Below, in pieces: positions 56,001-64,000 of a stretch of DNA of 64,000 nucleotides (positions are counted from its first letter, which is position 1; each line of letters starts with the position of its first letter). The DNA is taken from contig JABLUY010000049.1 of the NCBI GenBank assembly GCA_013306675.1, positions 105,125 to 169,124 on the forward strand, given 5' to 3'. Made by a program: the position numbers and the translations under genes. The stretch comes from Thraustochytrium sp. TN22 (Eukaryota > Sar > Bigyra > Thraustochytrida > Thraustochytriidae). Under the pieces are notes generated by a model that ran no database searches, was not told the origin of the DNA, and saw only the letters and a program-made list of their open reading frames with translations.

Positions 56001-57678
56001 CCGCCCTGGTGGCGTACGCCAGCTTCGCGACGCGAATGATGTCGCTCAACGAACTACCCAACTCGGGCAGCTGCACTCCGTCAGTGCTCGCCTCAGCAAC
56101 CAGCAGGCGCACGATGGCAGCGGCGCCATCTTCCAGAGCCTCTCCCAGCGGCTCGACGTACAGGGGGGCGTTCGCCCCACGCCCTGCCCGCTCCGCCAGT
56201 TCGTGGTAGAGCTGCATGGATTCGGCGATCTGGTCAAGCCGATAAACCTCGCACCTCGATGCGCGGTGAATGCCTCGCCAAAGAGCGCCGTTGAGAACGA
56301 CTAACTGACCGTCATCCGGACGCTCGAGAGGCCGGGCAACCCGCGCGCCAGCTGCTCTTGCAAGGTTGCGAATGAGGTCGCTCCAGAACTGAGCGAGTCC
56401 TGCACGATCGCGAACGGTGGCCGCGAGTCGGTCATGAAGCGCGCGCGCCTGGCGCTCCGCATCGGAGAGGACATCAGGAGCATCCAGGAAAGGTCCCACG
56501 TTTCCTTGCTGTTCCGCGGCAACAGCTGTAGTCAGGTTCATGAACTCCGTGAGCAGCTGGAGGTGCTGCATCATCGCCTCAGGAGTCAGCTCTGTGCCCA
56601 GTTTTAAAGAGCTGTCTTTGACTTTGCACGTGGCGAGATCGCACCCGCGACAGCAGCCATGCAAGGCATCCCGCCCGCGCGTGAAGTACACACTTGTGCT
56701 GCGGCCCTGAAAGAGCTCATGGAGCGCCTCCTGCGAATAGTGGCGCTCGAGCGTCGCAACGCGGAGATCGTGTGCTTCGTGCGGGGGGAGGTCATCCATC
56801 TTGTTCACCATCATTGCCACCCTGCACGAGATGGTGGTGTGCTGTCGCACGAGTTCTGCGAGGCGCAGCAGCTCATCGGAGCCCACCCTGTCCCGATGCA
56901 GGACGAGAAGAACCAGGTCCGCGTCACCAAGGACTTGTCCGATGCGATGCAGACGGTCCTCATGCCCGTCAACCTCGTCTGTGCCAGGCAGGTCGACGAG
57001 AGTGAGGCCTTCGACCAGCCCGAGGGACAGGAAGTCATCCAGCGTGGTCAACTTGGCAGCGATCTGGCTCAGAGGCGTGCCTTGCCTCTTGTTTTGAGCC
57101 TCGATCCAGTCGCGCGTGCGATTATGGGAGAACTTTCGCTGGTACGGCTCCGCTCCTTTGATCTCCGTGTTGCCTGAATCATCGGCGCATCTGAACACGC
57201 CTGGCTCCAGGTCTGGGTCGTGTTGGACCTCCGTGATGCACTCCGTTGCGATCTGGGCAGCAGATGGCAGGAGCTCAGCACCCAGAATGGCGTTGAGCAG
57301 TGTAGACTTCCCAGCGTTGATGGTACCGAGAGCCACGATGCGTAGTGTTACGGGCTGGCCCGGCTCCGCTGGCGCTTCCTCGACCACAGGAGCAGCGCCG
57401 GGGCCCGTCGCTGTCTCGTGGTCATCCAGGCCACCTGGCCACTGGAGCGCCTGGGCGGAGGTATTGGGGGTGCCCTCGAGGTTGGCCGCCCCAATGCTGT
57501 CCGAGTTGTTGAGGGGCTGGGCACGCACCGCCTCGTCGGTTCCGTCCTCCATGTCCAGAGCCGCTTGTTCGTCCTCCGCCTCCACGTGCTGCGTAGTCTC
57601 ACGTGTGCCTTGCACGTCGTCGGTCTCAGCGGCACCCTCGTCGCCTCTCGGGCTGTCGGGCGGCTCCGAGATGTCCAT
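53032..57678 (-). CDS. Giant dynamin-superfamily GTPase with C-terminal hydrophobic hairpin
   Basis: 1548 residues from the ATG at 57678 (MDISEPPDSPRGDEG). A 79-residue upstream extension in frame is Cys-rich and unlikely. Residues 1-105 are acidic. The GTPase domain follows: G1 GTINAGKSTLLNAILG (about 116-131), G2 probably ATECITEV, G3 VDLPGTDEVDG (about 226), G4 VNKMDD (about 290). The NAGKST P-loop and the size recall bacterial dynamin-like proteins and the mitofusin branch rather than classical dynamin. The long middle (about 450-1390) is helical with no recognised domain. At about 1403-1450 two hydrophobic stretches (VLSIAGIVVLATPVGAAAAA; AAVLGTAGAIATGVSTVATS) could form a membrane hairpin or paddle. 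A membrane-remodelling GTPase is inferred; the target membrane is unknown. It is divergent from a second dynamin-like gene. Confidence 0.82.
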   Translation of the reverse strand: MDISEPPDSPRGDEGAAETDDVQGTRETTQHVEAEDEQAALDMEDGTDEAVRAQPLNNSDSIGAANLEGTPNTSAQALQWPGGLDDHETATGPGAAPVVEEAPAEPGQPVTLRIVALGTINAGKSTLLNAILGAELLPSAAQIATECITEVQHDPDLEPGVFRCADDSGNTEIKGAEPYQRKFSHNRTRDWIEAQNKRQGTPLSQIAAKLTTLDDFLSLGLVEGLTLVDLPGTDEVDGHEDRLHRIGQVLGDADLVLLVLHRDRVGSDELLRLAELVRQHTTISCRVAMMVNKMDDLPPHEAHDLRVATLERHYSQEALHELFQGRSTSVYFTRGRDALHGCCRGCDLATCKVKDSSLKLGTELTPEAMMQHLQLLTEFMNLTTAVAAEQQGNVGPFLDAPDVLSDAERQARALHDRLAATVRDRAGLAQFWSDLIRNLARAAGARVARPLERPDDGQLVVLNGALWRGIHRASRCEVYRLDQIAESMQLYHELAERAGRGANAPLYVEPLGEALEDGAAAIVRLLVAEASTDGVQLPELGSSLSDIIRVAKLAYATRAVRNFARALCSPLHPGSPEGLPAGSRLSGSWDEIRAAVPDFVRRLDVALNLVARVEEIKTDIEAAMREHLDKELVQEVLQTLDDEIKLTIRQAVCCGEASIELWSEVSVAGLLCLAARALAIHAVGAFVQVAGVSESPHFTATSSLLRARAWWAKVERLDPHVFALAAQLLALEEVCILLKQGLAQRLQMSLHHLLRGEADATLLLDGAARFLHDYIVQHVCQDVDYTGPPCPPVMPDDASKSMSYVLCWAKRVLTARASRSLTWKICDGMFASASLDNASSLSAELNIVRALVNASAGLRDHEQLQGLPTRLCAEIGLGEEGDMMTVLRTVEEHLHARVPDMHQPTRCTSASELCNIIDEVAARLARSCVRDHALAVLQQVSRELDPASGLPRFHAFFPVQIPRPVHGDRHSTSSESPTPDRDCIKDLRLSQAATGRVRGWQMLLESLHGFAQHAENHFHGIEALWEPSWVEAQMQVVYWTFGLEPCQESAEPLQAAIAASLARILAEAASSGYSTARDAASLDEVKSLLPKSSVGPVTTKLERLVCQYGRGERRFRRLYEVLCLSARVRELQEKGQALFAALDLDAFWPEANETLLREASRCSGAPHAMPRATAAGNEGSCETLRNMMTASICGVLEVDLLGLLLASAMTLDDGAWRRSPHFEGVSILNDTSPFEREDTWFWPGLEKVPICAFALFEGIKDRIKEDRATPRDSDLDQEGWWDACRSFELSCRVLGTWFESNESMRDFARFLYPAAVEWTIWYRDGINTFQTELMSIGLGFDSSRIDTLLHSRVREQAAALIRRPIFARISQSSDAGRMRADVNATSASLDAMLYPGEQERETSIARFAGSATVLSIAGIVVLATPVGAAAAAVLGTAGAIATGVSTVATSSAAVGYGSGRIAEHVYPKGQARKLATFYQEPLSHVGTELAQTVNLVVHRLEHLADTESPRLQRAIIDRWYHELANVSERLAFIGDPDHLPPWQWRDNE

Positions 57679-58428
57679 GGCGGTAAGGAGAACCGCCACG
57701 GGGTGGGAGATGGGGGAGATCGCGTATTGCCGCCTCGCCTCAGCGCGCGTGCTTTCAAAAGGAGACTTCGAGTCCGCTCGGCGGCTCAGGGCCTCAGGCT
57801 GGCAGGTGTGCGATAAATCCCTTTTTCCATCGAATCTGAATTGCGTAGCTTGCTGGCAACTTGACGTCGTGCAGCATGGCTGCACGCGCAAACTGCGCAA
57901 ACACCAGCACTGCACGTAGGTAGACCTTGAGTTCGATTCCCTCCCCTCCGCAGCAGAGCCAGCAGTGGCAGGCGCGCGCCGCCGCGCTCACCAGCCTGGT
58001 TACTGGGCCAGCGCGCGGTGCAAACCTCGCTCGCGACCAGGGCTCGGGGGGCTCGGCAAGGAGCAGCCTGCAGCCGGAAGCGGCCCGCGGCCGTGCCGCT
58101 GCAGGAGCCGCCTGCATCTTCGCTCAAATCAGCCGCGAATCCCGCGATCAGCTGTGATCACAGTCTGTCAGCCTGGGGCACCCCGGCACTCAACTGCGCT
58201 CATTTGCAGCCGCCTCAGCTGCACTGCACTGCACTGGCAAATCTGCAAGCTCTAGGCCTAGGCCTAACGTTAGTAGTAACGTAGCCAACTCACAGTCAGC
58301 ACGTGCGCGCACGTGCCTCATCTGAGGTTAGATTACAGCAGTACCACATACCAGTACCTGGATGGGACTGTGTCACCATTGTCCGAGCAGACATGGAACG
58401 AACTTGAAGCAGCGCGGCGGAGGCAGCA
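57679..58428. promoter_or_regulatory. Shared divergent region of two dynamin-like genes
   Basis: 750 bp between the two starts. It contains CACTGCACTG words (58221-58235), a TAGGCCTAGGCCTA palindrome (58253-58266) and an ACGTTA-GTAG-TAACGT inverted repeat (58267-58282). Bidirectional promoter activity is inferred only from the layout. Confidence 0.45.
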
Positions 58429-60384
58429 ATGGGGTCGCTGGGCGTGGAGGAGGCAGCGTGGATCGGAGGCCCGGCGGTGAGTGAGGTGCTTGACGTGCTA
58501 AATGATGTGCGCCAGGAGCTGGCGGATGTGGAGGAGCTGAACATCCCAGGCATCGTGGTGTGCGGGAACCAGTCGTCGGGCAAGAGCTCCGTGCTGTGCG
58601 CGCTGACGGGCGTGCGGCTGCCGAGTGGTGGCAGCAGGACCGTGACGAAGAGGCCCATCATCGTGCGCACGCGCCCGAGCCGGAATGAATGGGCGGCCAT
58701 GGTGGACGGCGAGCGCGCCATGACGCAGGACGCGCTGGAGCATCTGCTACGAAGCAGGCAGGCTGCCGACGGCGAGATTACCGAGGAGCCCTTGAGGGTT
58801 GAGGTGGCCGGCCCAGAGCTGCCCGACCTGGAGCTCATCGACCTGCCGGGTATCGTGCAGGTCATGCCCGGCGAAGACGCAGGGAGGACGCACGACCTTA
58901 CGGTGCGCCTGGTGCAGCGGTATATCGAAAACCCGGCGGCGGTAATTCTGGTGATTCATCAAAGCGCGATCGACCTGCAAAACTCGGAGGCCTTCCAGCT
59001 GGCGCGCCAGGCGGACCCGAACGGCGATCGCACGCTGGGCGTCCTCACAAAAATGGACCAGCTCCTCTCTGACGAAACCCAAAAGGCATCTGTGGTGGAC
59101 CTCCTCAACGAGCGAGGCCTGGATGGCATCAGGCTGCGGCACGGCTTCGTGGCCGTTCGGACGCGACTTGGCCACGAGACCGGCCTCTCGAACCTTGATG
59201 TGTTGGACCAGGAGACCCGTCTCTTCCAGACTGCGTTTGGCGAGCTTAGACCGGAGCTCTGGGGCGTGCCGTCGCTACGCACGCGTATTCAGGGCATTCA
59301 GGGCCGATTCCTGCGCGAGTTCCAACGAGACTTCGAAGCCAAGCTGCGCGCGCACTCCGCGAGTCTCTCCCGCGAGCTAGAAGCGTTTCGCGCCCTTGAT
59401 CCGGGCGAGGAGCTCGGGCTGGTGCAGTCCTTTTTGCATCGGCTCCGCGACACGTTAAGTGCATCGACCGTGACACGCCAGTACCCGGTTGACGACGAGA
59501 ATGCGAAGCTGGGAAGGAACTTTGATCGGGCGGCACAGAACTTTGCGCGTGACGTGCAGCGGCGAATCTCGCCGGAAGCGAACTCCTTGCTGCAGAATGA
59601 AGTCGCGCAGCGCAGAGCGGAGCAGCTCGTGGCGGACGTTGGCAGCGCCTCGGACCTGGAGCTCATCCACCCCTTCACCACGCTCGTGACCGATTTTGTG
59701 GCTCGCCCGCTGCAGGAAGCGATCGACGGCTTCGCGCTTCAGGCGCTCGCGGACGTGCACCGCGCCATCGACGCGCTGCTGGACGATCCGTCTCAGGTGC
59801 TGCTGGGGCGGGGCTACAACGGGCTCGCGAGCGAGGTGCGTGCGGGCCTGCATATGCGCGCGGACAGAAGTCACGCATCTGTCGAGGCGTTTCTGCGCCG
59901 TTTGTCGGATGCCGAGAGGGACTACGCGCGCTTCGGCGCGGAGGACGACGTCCTTTCGGGCGTGGGGAGCCCCGCGGACGGCTTCGTGAACATCCTCGCG
60001 CGGCTGCCCGGCAACGAGCGCGAGGCGGTGGCCATGGCGGTCCAGTCCGTTACGGGTCAGGCCGGCGCCTTTGCTCTCGAGGCGGTAATGCGTTCCCTCG
60101 CCCCGAGCGAGAACACCTCGGCCGGGCGCCTCGTGAGTCGCGTGCAGAAGCGCGCTCTGCAGGTCATCGCCCACATGCGCGTCCAGGTCCCCCGCGTCGT
60201 TTGGTCCCAGCTCATCCTCGGCACGCTCGCCTCCGTCGACGACCTGATGACTGTCTTCCTCACGGACCGCGAGCTCCTCCAGCGTTGCCTCGCCGCGGAC
60301 GAGGCCCAGGTCGAGCAGCGCCGCGCCCTCGAGTCGCGCCTCTCGCTCGTGGACCGCTGCGCGTCTCGCCTCTCCCGTTCCTGA
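58429..60384 (+). CDS. Dynamin-like GTPase (dynamin/Mx branch)
   Basis: 651 residues from the ATG at 58429. The GTPase domain is close to eukaryotic dynamins: G1 GNQSSGKSSVLCALTG (about 46-61), switch I TVTKRPIIVR, G3 DLPGIVQV (about 138), the dynamin-specific VILVIHQSAIDLQNSEA, G4 TKMDQL (about 208). A helical stalk follows (about 300-645) and ends in a GED-like helix (DRELLQRCLAADEAQVEQRRALESRL). No PH domain or proline-rich tail is present, and no membrane helix, so it resembles Mx or dynamin-related proteins. Length matches Mx (about 650). Role unknown: organelle fission or defence are both possible. Its gene is head to head with the giant dynamin-like gene. Confidence 0.88.
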   Translation: MGSLGVEEAAWIGGPAVSEVLDVLNDVRQELADVEELNIPGIVVCGNQSSGKSSVLCALTGVRLPSGGSRTVTKRPIIVRTRPSRNEWAAMVDGERAMTQDALEHLLRSRQAADGEITEEPLRVEVAGPELPDLELIDLPGIVQVMPGEDAGRTHDLTVRLVQRYIENPAAVILVIHQSAIDLQNSEAFQLARQADPNGDRTLGVLTKMDQLLSDETQKASVVDLLNERGLDGIRLRHGFVAVRTRLGHETGLSNLDVLDQETRLFQTAFGELRPELWGVPSLRTRIQGIQGRFLREFQRDFEAKLRAHSASLSRELEAFRALDPGEELGLVQSFLHRLRDTLSASTVTRQYPVDDENAKLGRNFDRAAQNFARDVQRRISPEANSLLQNEVAQRRAEQLVADVGSASDLELIHPFTTLVTDFVARPLQEAIDGFALQALADVHRAIDALLDDPSQVLLGRGYNGLASEVRAGLHMRADRSHASVEAFLRRLSDAERDYARFGAEDDVLSGVGSPADGFVNILARLPGNEREAVAMAVQSVTGQAGAFALEAVMRSLAPSENTSAGRLVSRVQKRALQVIAHMRVQVPRVVWSQLILGTLASVDDLMTVFLTDRELLQRCLAADEAQVEQRRALESRLSLVDRCASRLSRS

Positions 60385-60790
60385 CCTCTCCCGTAGCTAG
60401 CTAGCTCCTCGCGTAACAAACCATCCGCTCCTCTCCGCCTCGCCCGTTGTCCTCTCCGCGCGCTCTCCGCTCTTCTGCGCTGCTCGTCCCGTCCTCCTGC
60501 ATTTTCCCCTCCCCTCCCCTCCCAGCCACCGCCGCCCCCCTCCCTCCCCGCGTTCCCGCGTCCCCGTTCCCGCGTTCGCGCGGCGCGCACCCGCGGCGGT
60601 TCCGGCGCGTTCCCCGGGGCGCGCGAGCAGGCGCGCGCGGCGGCGTGCCCTAACCCTAGCGCACGCGGGGAACGCGTTGCGTGGCGGCTGGTGGAGAGGA
60701 GCGGGAGGAGGAGGAGGAGGAGGAGGGCCGCGCCGGAGGCAGACTCACTCGACTGGCGGGCTGGCGGCGCTGCACCTCGACTCGGGCACC
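60385..60790 (+). promoter_or_regulatory. RPS5 upstream region with telomere-like box
   Basis: About 400 bp: a CTAGCTAGCTAG island (60395-60406), a CCCCTCCC pyrimidine tract (60505-60550), then CCCTAACCCTAG at 60648-60659, about 130 bp before the RPS5 ATG, and a GGAGGA run (60699-60726). Telomere-like boxes occur in ribosomal-protein promoters of plants and yeasts; function here is inferred. Confidence 0.5.
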
Positions 60791-61563
60791 ATGGCGGCCA
60801 CGGAGATCAAGCTCTTCAACAAGTGGTACGTGGCGACCGCGGCCCCCGCCGCGCTGCCGCCGCGCGGCGGCGGCGGGGGCGCTGGGGATGATGAAGATGA
60901 AGATGATGATGCGGGTGGCGGCGAGACGCGAGGCGACGCGTGTGGGGCGGCGCGGCGCGGTGGAGGAGGAGCGGGAGACTGACGGGATGGTGACGGGTGG
61001 TGATGACGTGACGCAGGTCCTTCGCGGACATCCAGATCGAGGACCTCGGTCTTCAGGACTACATGGCGGCGACGCAGCATGACGCCGTCTTCATGCCGCA
61101 CACGGCTGGCCGCTACCAGAAGAAGCGCTTCCGCAAGGCCAAGTGCCCGCTGGTGGAGCGCCTCGTGGTGGCGCTCATGTTCCACGGCCGCAACGCCGGC
61201 AAGAAGCTGATGGCGGTCCGCATCGTCAAGCACGCGCTGGAGATCATCCACCTGCTGACGGACCAGAACCCGATGCAGGTGCTCGTGACGGCGGTGTCGA
61301 ACGCCGGCCCGCGCGAGGACTCGACCCGCGTCGGCTCGGCCGGTATCGTCCGCCGCCAGGCTGTGGACGTGTCGCCCTTCCGCCGCGTGAACCAGGCCAT
61401 CTACCTCATCACCGTGGGCGCCCGCGAGGCCTCCTTCCGCAACATCAAGACCGTTGCCGAGTGCCTGGCTGATGAGATTATCAACGCCTCCAAGGGCTCC
61501 TCCAACTCGTACGCCATCAAGAAGAAGGACGAGCTCGAGCGCGTCTCCAAGGCCGCTCGGTAA
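60791..61563 (+). CDS. RPS5: Cytosolic small-subunit ribosomal protein S5 (uS7), one intron
   Basis: Exons 60791-60825 and 61017-61563, 193 residues. uS7 binds the 3' major domain of 18S rRNA near the mRNA exit. Exon 1 encodes [11 protein letters not shown] plus two bases; the 191-nt intron begins GTACGT and ends GACGCAG; the joined codon is Trp, giving KLFNKWSFADI as in other RPS5 proteins. Exon 2 contains the conserved core: [25 protein letters not shown]-type [47 protein letters not shown], ending [18 protein letters not shown]. Length agrees with the family (about 190-205). Starting at the internal Met at 61063 would lose the N-terminal part. Confidence 0.95.
60826..61016 (+). other. Spliceosomal intron in RPS5
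   Basis: 191 nt, GTACGT...GCAG, phase 2, with a GATGAAGATGAAGATG run. An intron just after the start region is common in ribosomal-protein genes. Confidence 0.88.
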
Positions 61564-61977
61564 AGCGCGTGCTTGTGGGGGTCTGTACTGCGCTCCTCCG
61601 GTGGCAGAGCGGCGTTCTGCTGCGAGGGGCGTGTGCGCCTTCGGCCGCTGCACCTCTAGCTTTATTGGACGGCCTCGGCCGGCGGCGTTTTCTGCCTGCT
61701 GTGAGAAGCGAGCTTTATCCTCTTTTGGTCTGTCTGTTCATTCATCTTGATGACATGTCGTTCGGCGACGGGTAGTAGGCTTAGGCCTCTAGCTAGACGG
61801 ACTGTGAGAGCAAAGGAGCTTGTTGTTGTGGCGGACGTGACAAGCAGACAGACATGAGATGCTTTCGCGCAGGGTTTCAAATCATCAGGCAGGCAAGGCT
61901 AGCTAGCTAAACGTAGGCTACATACACACCCACAAACGCGTGAGGGAGTGAAGGAGGGAGGGAGGGCGGGCGCGCGA
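61564..61977. other. Convergent gap with CTAG islands
   Basis: About 410 bp between the RPS5 and kinase stop codons, with TAGGCTTAGGCCTCTAGCTAG (61776-61796, read in parts) and GCTAGCTAGCTAA (61898-61910). No gene is recognised. Confidence 0.55.
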
Positions 61978-63777
61978 CTAATACTTGTGTCGGCCGAAGC
62001 CAGTGCCCTGAAAGGACGACTTGAGCAGCGTGGAGGATGTCCCGGTGGGCGCCGGCCCGCGCTTCGCGTAGGCGTGGGACTTGAGCGCGGTGGAGTTTCC
62101 CGCGCGCGCAAGCGAACTGGTGCGCGCGGACGAGCCGAAGCCGCCCGAGGCACCGCCAAAAGACGTGGCAGGCCCTCCTCCTGAGGAGTTGCTTGCGCCG
62201 GTGCCGGACGAGCTCCCAAACCCGGTGAAGGCGCTCGTCGACGTGGACGCGGAGCCCGAGGTGCTGGCGGCCATGCTTGTGCTGCTGGCAACGGCGTTGC
62301 TGCTGCTCGTGGTGCTGGAGACGCCCGGAACGATGGTGTGGAAAGCTGCGGAGGACGGGCCGCCGTAGGCCCCACGCGACACGCGAAAGTGCGAGGAGGC
62401 TCCGCCCGAGCCGCCCGATCCAGACGAGGTGGACGCCGAGGCGCCGACGTGGCCAAAGCCCCGGGAGGAGCCGCCGCTGTTCCCGCCCGAGCCGCCCGGT
62501 ATTGGCGACGTGATGGCGGTGCCGAAACCGTGTGGTGCGCCGGCAAAGGTCTTGCCGCTGGAGCCGAAGGAGGCCGTCGCGTTGGGCGGCAGGCGCGAGG
62601 GCGAGGGCGCCGCGAGCGACGAGGCGGCCGTCGCCGAGGCGCCGGCGCCGCCGCTGCTGCAGTCGACGTCATCGGCCGGGCCAAGGCCGTGACCGTGACC
62701 GTGGCCGAGGCCGGCTGTCAGCCCGCCACCAGCGACGCCCGAGGAGGACGCCGAGGTGGACGATGCGCTCGAGGACGTGCCGGCCGCGAGCCCATGCAGG
62801 CTGTGCAGATGGCTGGCGCTGCCGTTGGCCGAAGCGGAGGTGCCGCTGGGCGGCTGGCGCGCGAGATTCTCCTTGGAGGCGACGAGGTCTGCGTCGGCGA
62901 TGGAGGGCGGGATCTTGACGCTGTTGGCGAAGAAGGGGTGCTGCAGCGCCTGCGAGGCCGTTGGCCGGCGCTTGGGGTCGTAGCGCAATAGCTCGCGGAT
63001 GAGCGAGATGGCGTCCGGGGAGGCCTGCGGGATGAGCTGGTCGAGCGGCGTGGCGACGAACTGCGGAAACTTAAAGTTCATAGCGGCCGCCAGCTTGACG
63101 CCGTCCGGCCAGGACTGCGAGCTGGGCGAGCCGAGCACGCTGCAGATCTTGAAGATTTCGTCCGGCTCGCTGCTTCCGGGGAAGAGCGGGCGCAAGGTGA
63201 AGAGCTCCGCCATAATGCAGCCACAGGCCCACAGGTCGATGGGCGAGTTGTACGCCGTGGAGCGCAGCAGCACCTCTGGCGCGCGGTACCAGCGCGTGGA
63301 GACGTACTCGGTGTACGGTGGCCGCGACCGGATCTCGCGGGCCAACCCAAAGTCCGCGATCTTGACCGCCTCGCCTCGGCAAAGCAGGTTCTCAGGCTTA
63401 ATATCGCGGTGAAAGAAGCCGTGCTTGTGCATGAAGGCGAGCCCCTGCAAAATCTGGTACACGCAGTTGCGAATCGTCGCCTCGGGGAACATTTTGGTGC
63501 GCGCCTTCATGGCCTCGTACAGGTTCTCGGACATGTGCTCGAACACAAAGTAAAGCTCGTCGTTCTCGCGGATCACCTCCTTGAGCTTGACGATGTTGGG
63601 GTGGTTGAGCTTTTTCAGCGACATGACCTCGCGCAGGTTCATGCACTCCTCCCACGTGCGAAAGGCCTTTTTCATCTTTTTAATGGCCACGATCTCGCCC
63701 GTCGACTTGTTCACTGCCTTGAGCACGCTCCCGTACGTGCCGTCGCCCAGCTGGTTGGTCAGCTTGTACCGGTTCAT
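61978..63777 (-). CDS. MAK/ICK (CILK1)-type ciliary protein kinase
   Basis: 599 residues. The kinase domain covers residues 4-285: glycine loop [32 protein letters not shown], the activation loop [18 protein letters not shown], then [36 protein letters not shown], and [17 protein letters not shown]. The sequence after the activation loop matches the RCK family (MAK, CILK1/ICK, MOK), which controls cilium length and intraflagellar transport turnover. The loop reads TEY, where MAK and ICK have TDY. The C-terminal about 310 residues are Ser/Gly/Ala/Thr-rich, low-complexity and end in GFGRHKY. RCK kinases also have long unstructured tails. It is convergent with RPS5. Confidence 0.93.
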   Translation of the reverse strand: MNRYKLTNQLGDGTYGSVLKAVNKSTGEIVAIKKMKKAFRTWEECMNLREVMSLKKLNHPNIVKLKEVIRENDELYFVFEHMSENLYEAMKARTKMFPEATIRNCVYQILQGLAFMHKHGFFHRDIKPENLLCRGEAVKIADFGLAREIRSRPPYTEYVSTRWYRAPEVLLRSTAYNSPIDLWACGCIMAELFTLRPLFPGSSEPDEIFKICSVLGSPSSQSWPDGVKLAAAMNFKFPQFVATPLDQLIPQASPDAISLIRELLRYDPKRRPTASQALQHPFFANSVKIPPSIADADLVASKENLARQPPSGTSASANGSASHLHSLHGLAAGTSSSASSTSASSSGVAGGGLTAGLGHGHGHGLGPADDVDCSSGGAGASATAASSLAAPSPSRLPPNATASFGSSGKTFAGAPHGFGTAITSPIPGGSGGNSGGSSRGFGHVGASASTSSGSGGSGGASSHFRVSRGAYGGPSSAAFHTIVPGVSSTTSSSNAVASSTSMAASTSGSASTSTSAFTGFGSSSGTGASNSSGGGPATSFGGASGGFGSSARTSSLARAGNSTALKSHAYAKRGPAPTGTSSTLLKSSFQGTGFGRHKY

Positions 63778-64000
63778 GGCGGCTGTGACGATTCAAATTG
63801 CGCGCGAGACAAACCAAATCGGCACGAGACGCGAGACGGCACGAGACTGGTCCAGACGAGTCGGGTCGAGACGAGACGAGTCGAGTCGAGTCGAGTCGAG
63901 ACGAGACGAAACGAGACGAGACGAGTCGAGGGTTGTGCGGAGACAAGCCGAGCCGAGCCGAGCCGAGCCGAGCCGAGCCGAGCCGAGCCGAGCCGAGCCG
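63778..64000. repeat. Pentamer repeats: CGAGA/CGAGT and GCCGA arrays
   Basis: Upstream of the kinase start, CGAGA/CGAGT-type units run from about 63853 to 63930, then GCCGA units run from about 63945 to the window end without interruption. The second array continues beyond the window. A short array of the same GCCGA unit lies in the FAM135 intron (about 39296-39320). Confidence 0.9.

Noticed and set aside
56694-57177. Plus-strand frames opposite the GTPase domain of the giant dynamin-like gene
   Set aside because: They are shadows of the conserved GTPase frame and carry no motifs.
57918-57960. tRNA T-loop-like GTTCGATTCCC
   Set aside because: The flanking bases do not form a T stem, and no acceptor or anticodon arm is visible nearby.
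63850-64000. CRISPR-like or satellite array
   Set aside because: Units are contiguous pentamers without spacers, so this is a simple repeat in a eukaryotic genome.

Overview
The window is nuclear DNA of a GC-rich, intron-poor unicellular eukaryote that builds cilia. The signs are long uninterrupted reading frames with strong G/C third-position bias, only two recognisable spliceosomal introns (174 and 191 nt, GT...AG), cytosolic ribosomal protein S5, NudC, a DED1/DDX3 helicase and several ciliary proteins. A thraustochytrid-like stramenopile (Labyrinthulomycetes) is my best guess. That is an inference from composition and gene content, not proof.

Layout. 1-5.5 kb: the 5' part of a very long reverse-strand gene resembling the histone chaperone subunit HIR3/CABIN1. 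Its 3' end lies outside the window. 7.8-19.1 kb: a tandem pair of polycystin-2-like channels with LNR (Notch) modules. A cysteine module in their extracellular part is present about 9 times in the first copy and about 22 times in the second. 19.6-21.9 kb: a membrane-anchored bifunctional peptide-amidating enzyme (PAM). 22.4-34.4 kb: DED1/DDX3 helicase, an unknown membrane protein, NudC, a PX-domain protein, a folate-polyglutamate/dihydrofolate synthase and CCDC113. 34.7-40.3 kb: an unknown membrane protein, ARL6/BBS3, a FAM135-type lipase-like protein whose first exon lies beyond a 174-nt intron, and a small acidic protein. 40.9-46.4 kb: a complete, very young Ty1/copia retrotransposon with 416/418-bp LTRs, a 5-bp target duplication and one intact gag-pol frame. 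46.9-52.2 kb: aspartate-semialdehyde dehydrogenase with an unusual hydrophobic tail, a CEP72-like LRR/coiled-coil protein, a membrane cyclophilin and an AKTIP/FTS-like E2 variant. 53.0-60.4 kb: two dynamin-superfamily GTPases transcribed away from each other. 60.8-63.8 kb: RPS5 with one intron, and a MAK/CILK1-type kinase.

How the genes fit together. Several products belong to ciliary or microtubule biology: two polycystins, PAM (linked to cilia in Chlamydomonas), CCDC113, ARL6/BBS3, a CEP72-like protein, a MAK/CILK1 kinase, and the dynein-related NudC and AKTIP. This suits a flagellated life stage, but I cannot tell chance from real clustering with one window. Intergenic gaps share two features: short CTAG/TAGGCCTA-rich islands outside coding sequence, and degenerate tandem duplications in several gaps between convergent genes. 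At two loci the duplication includes the end of a reading frame.
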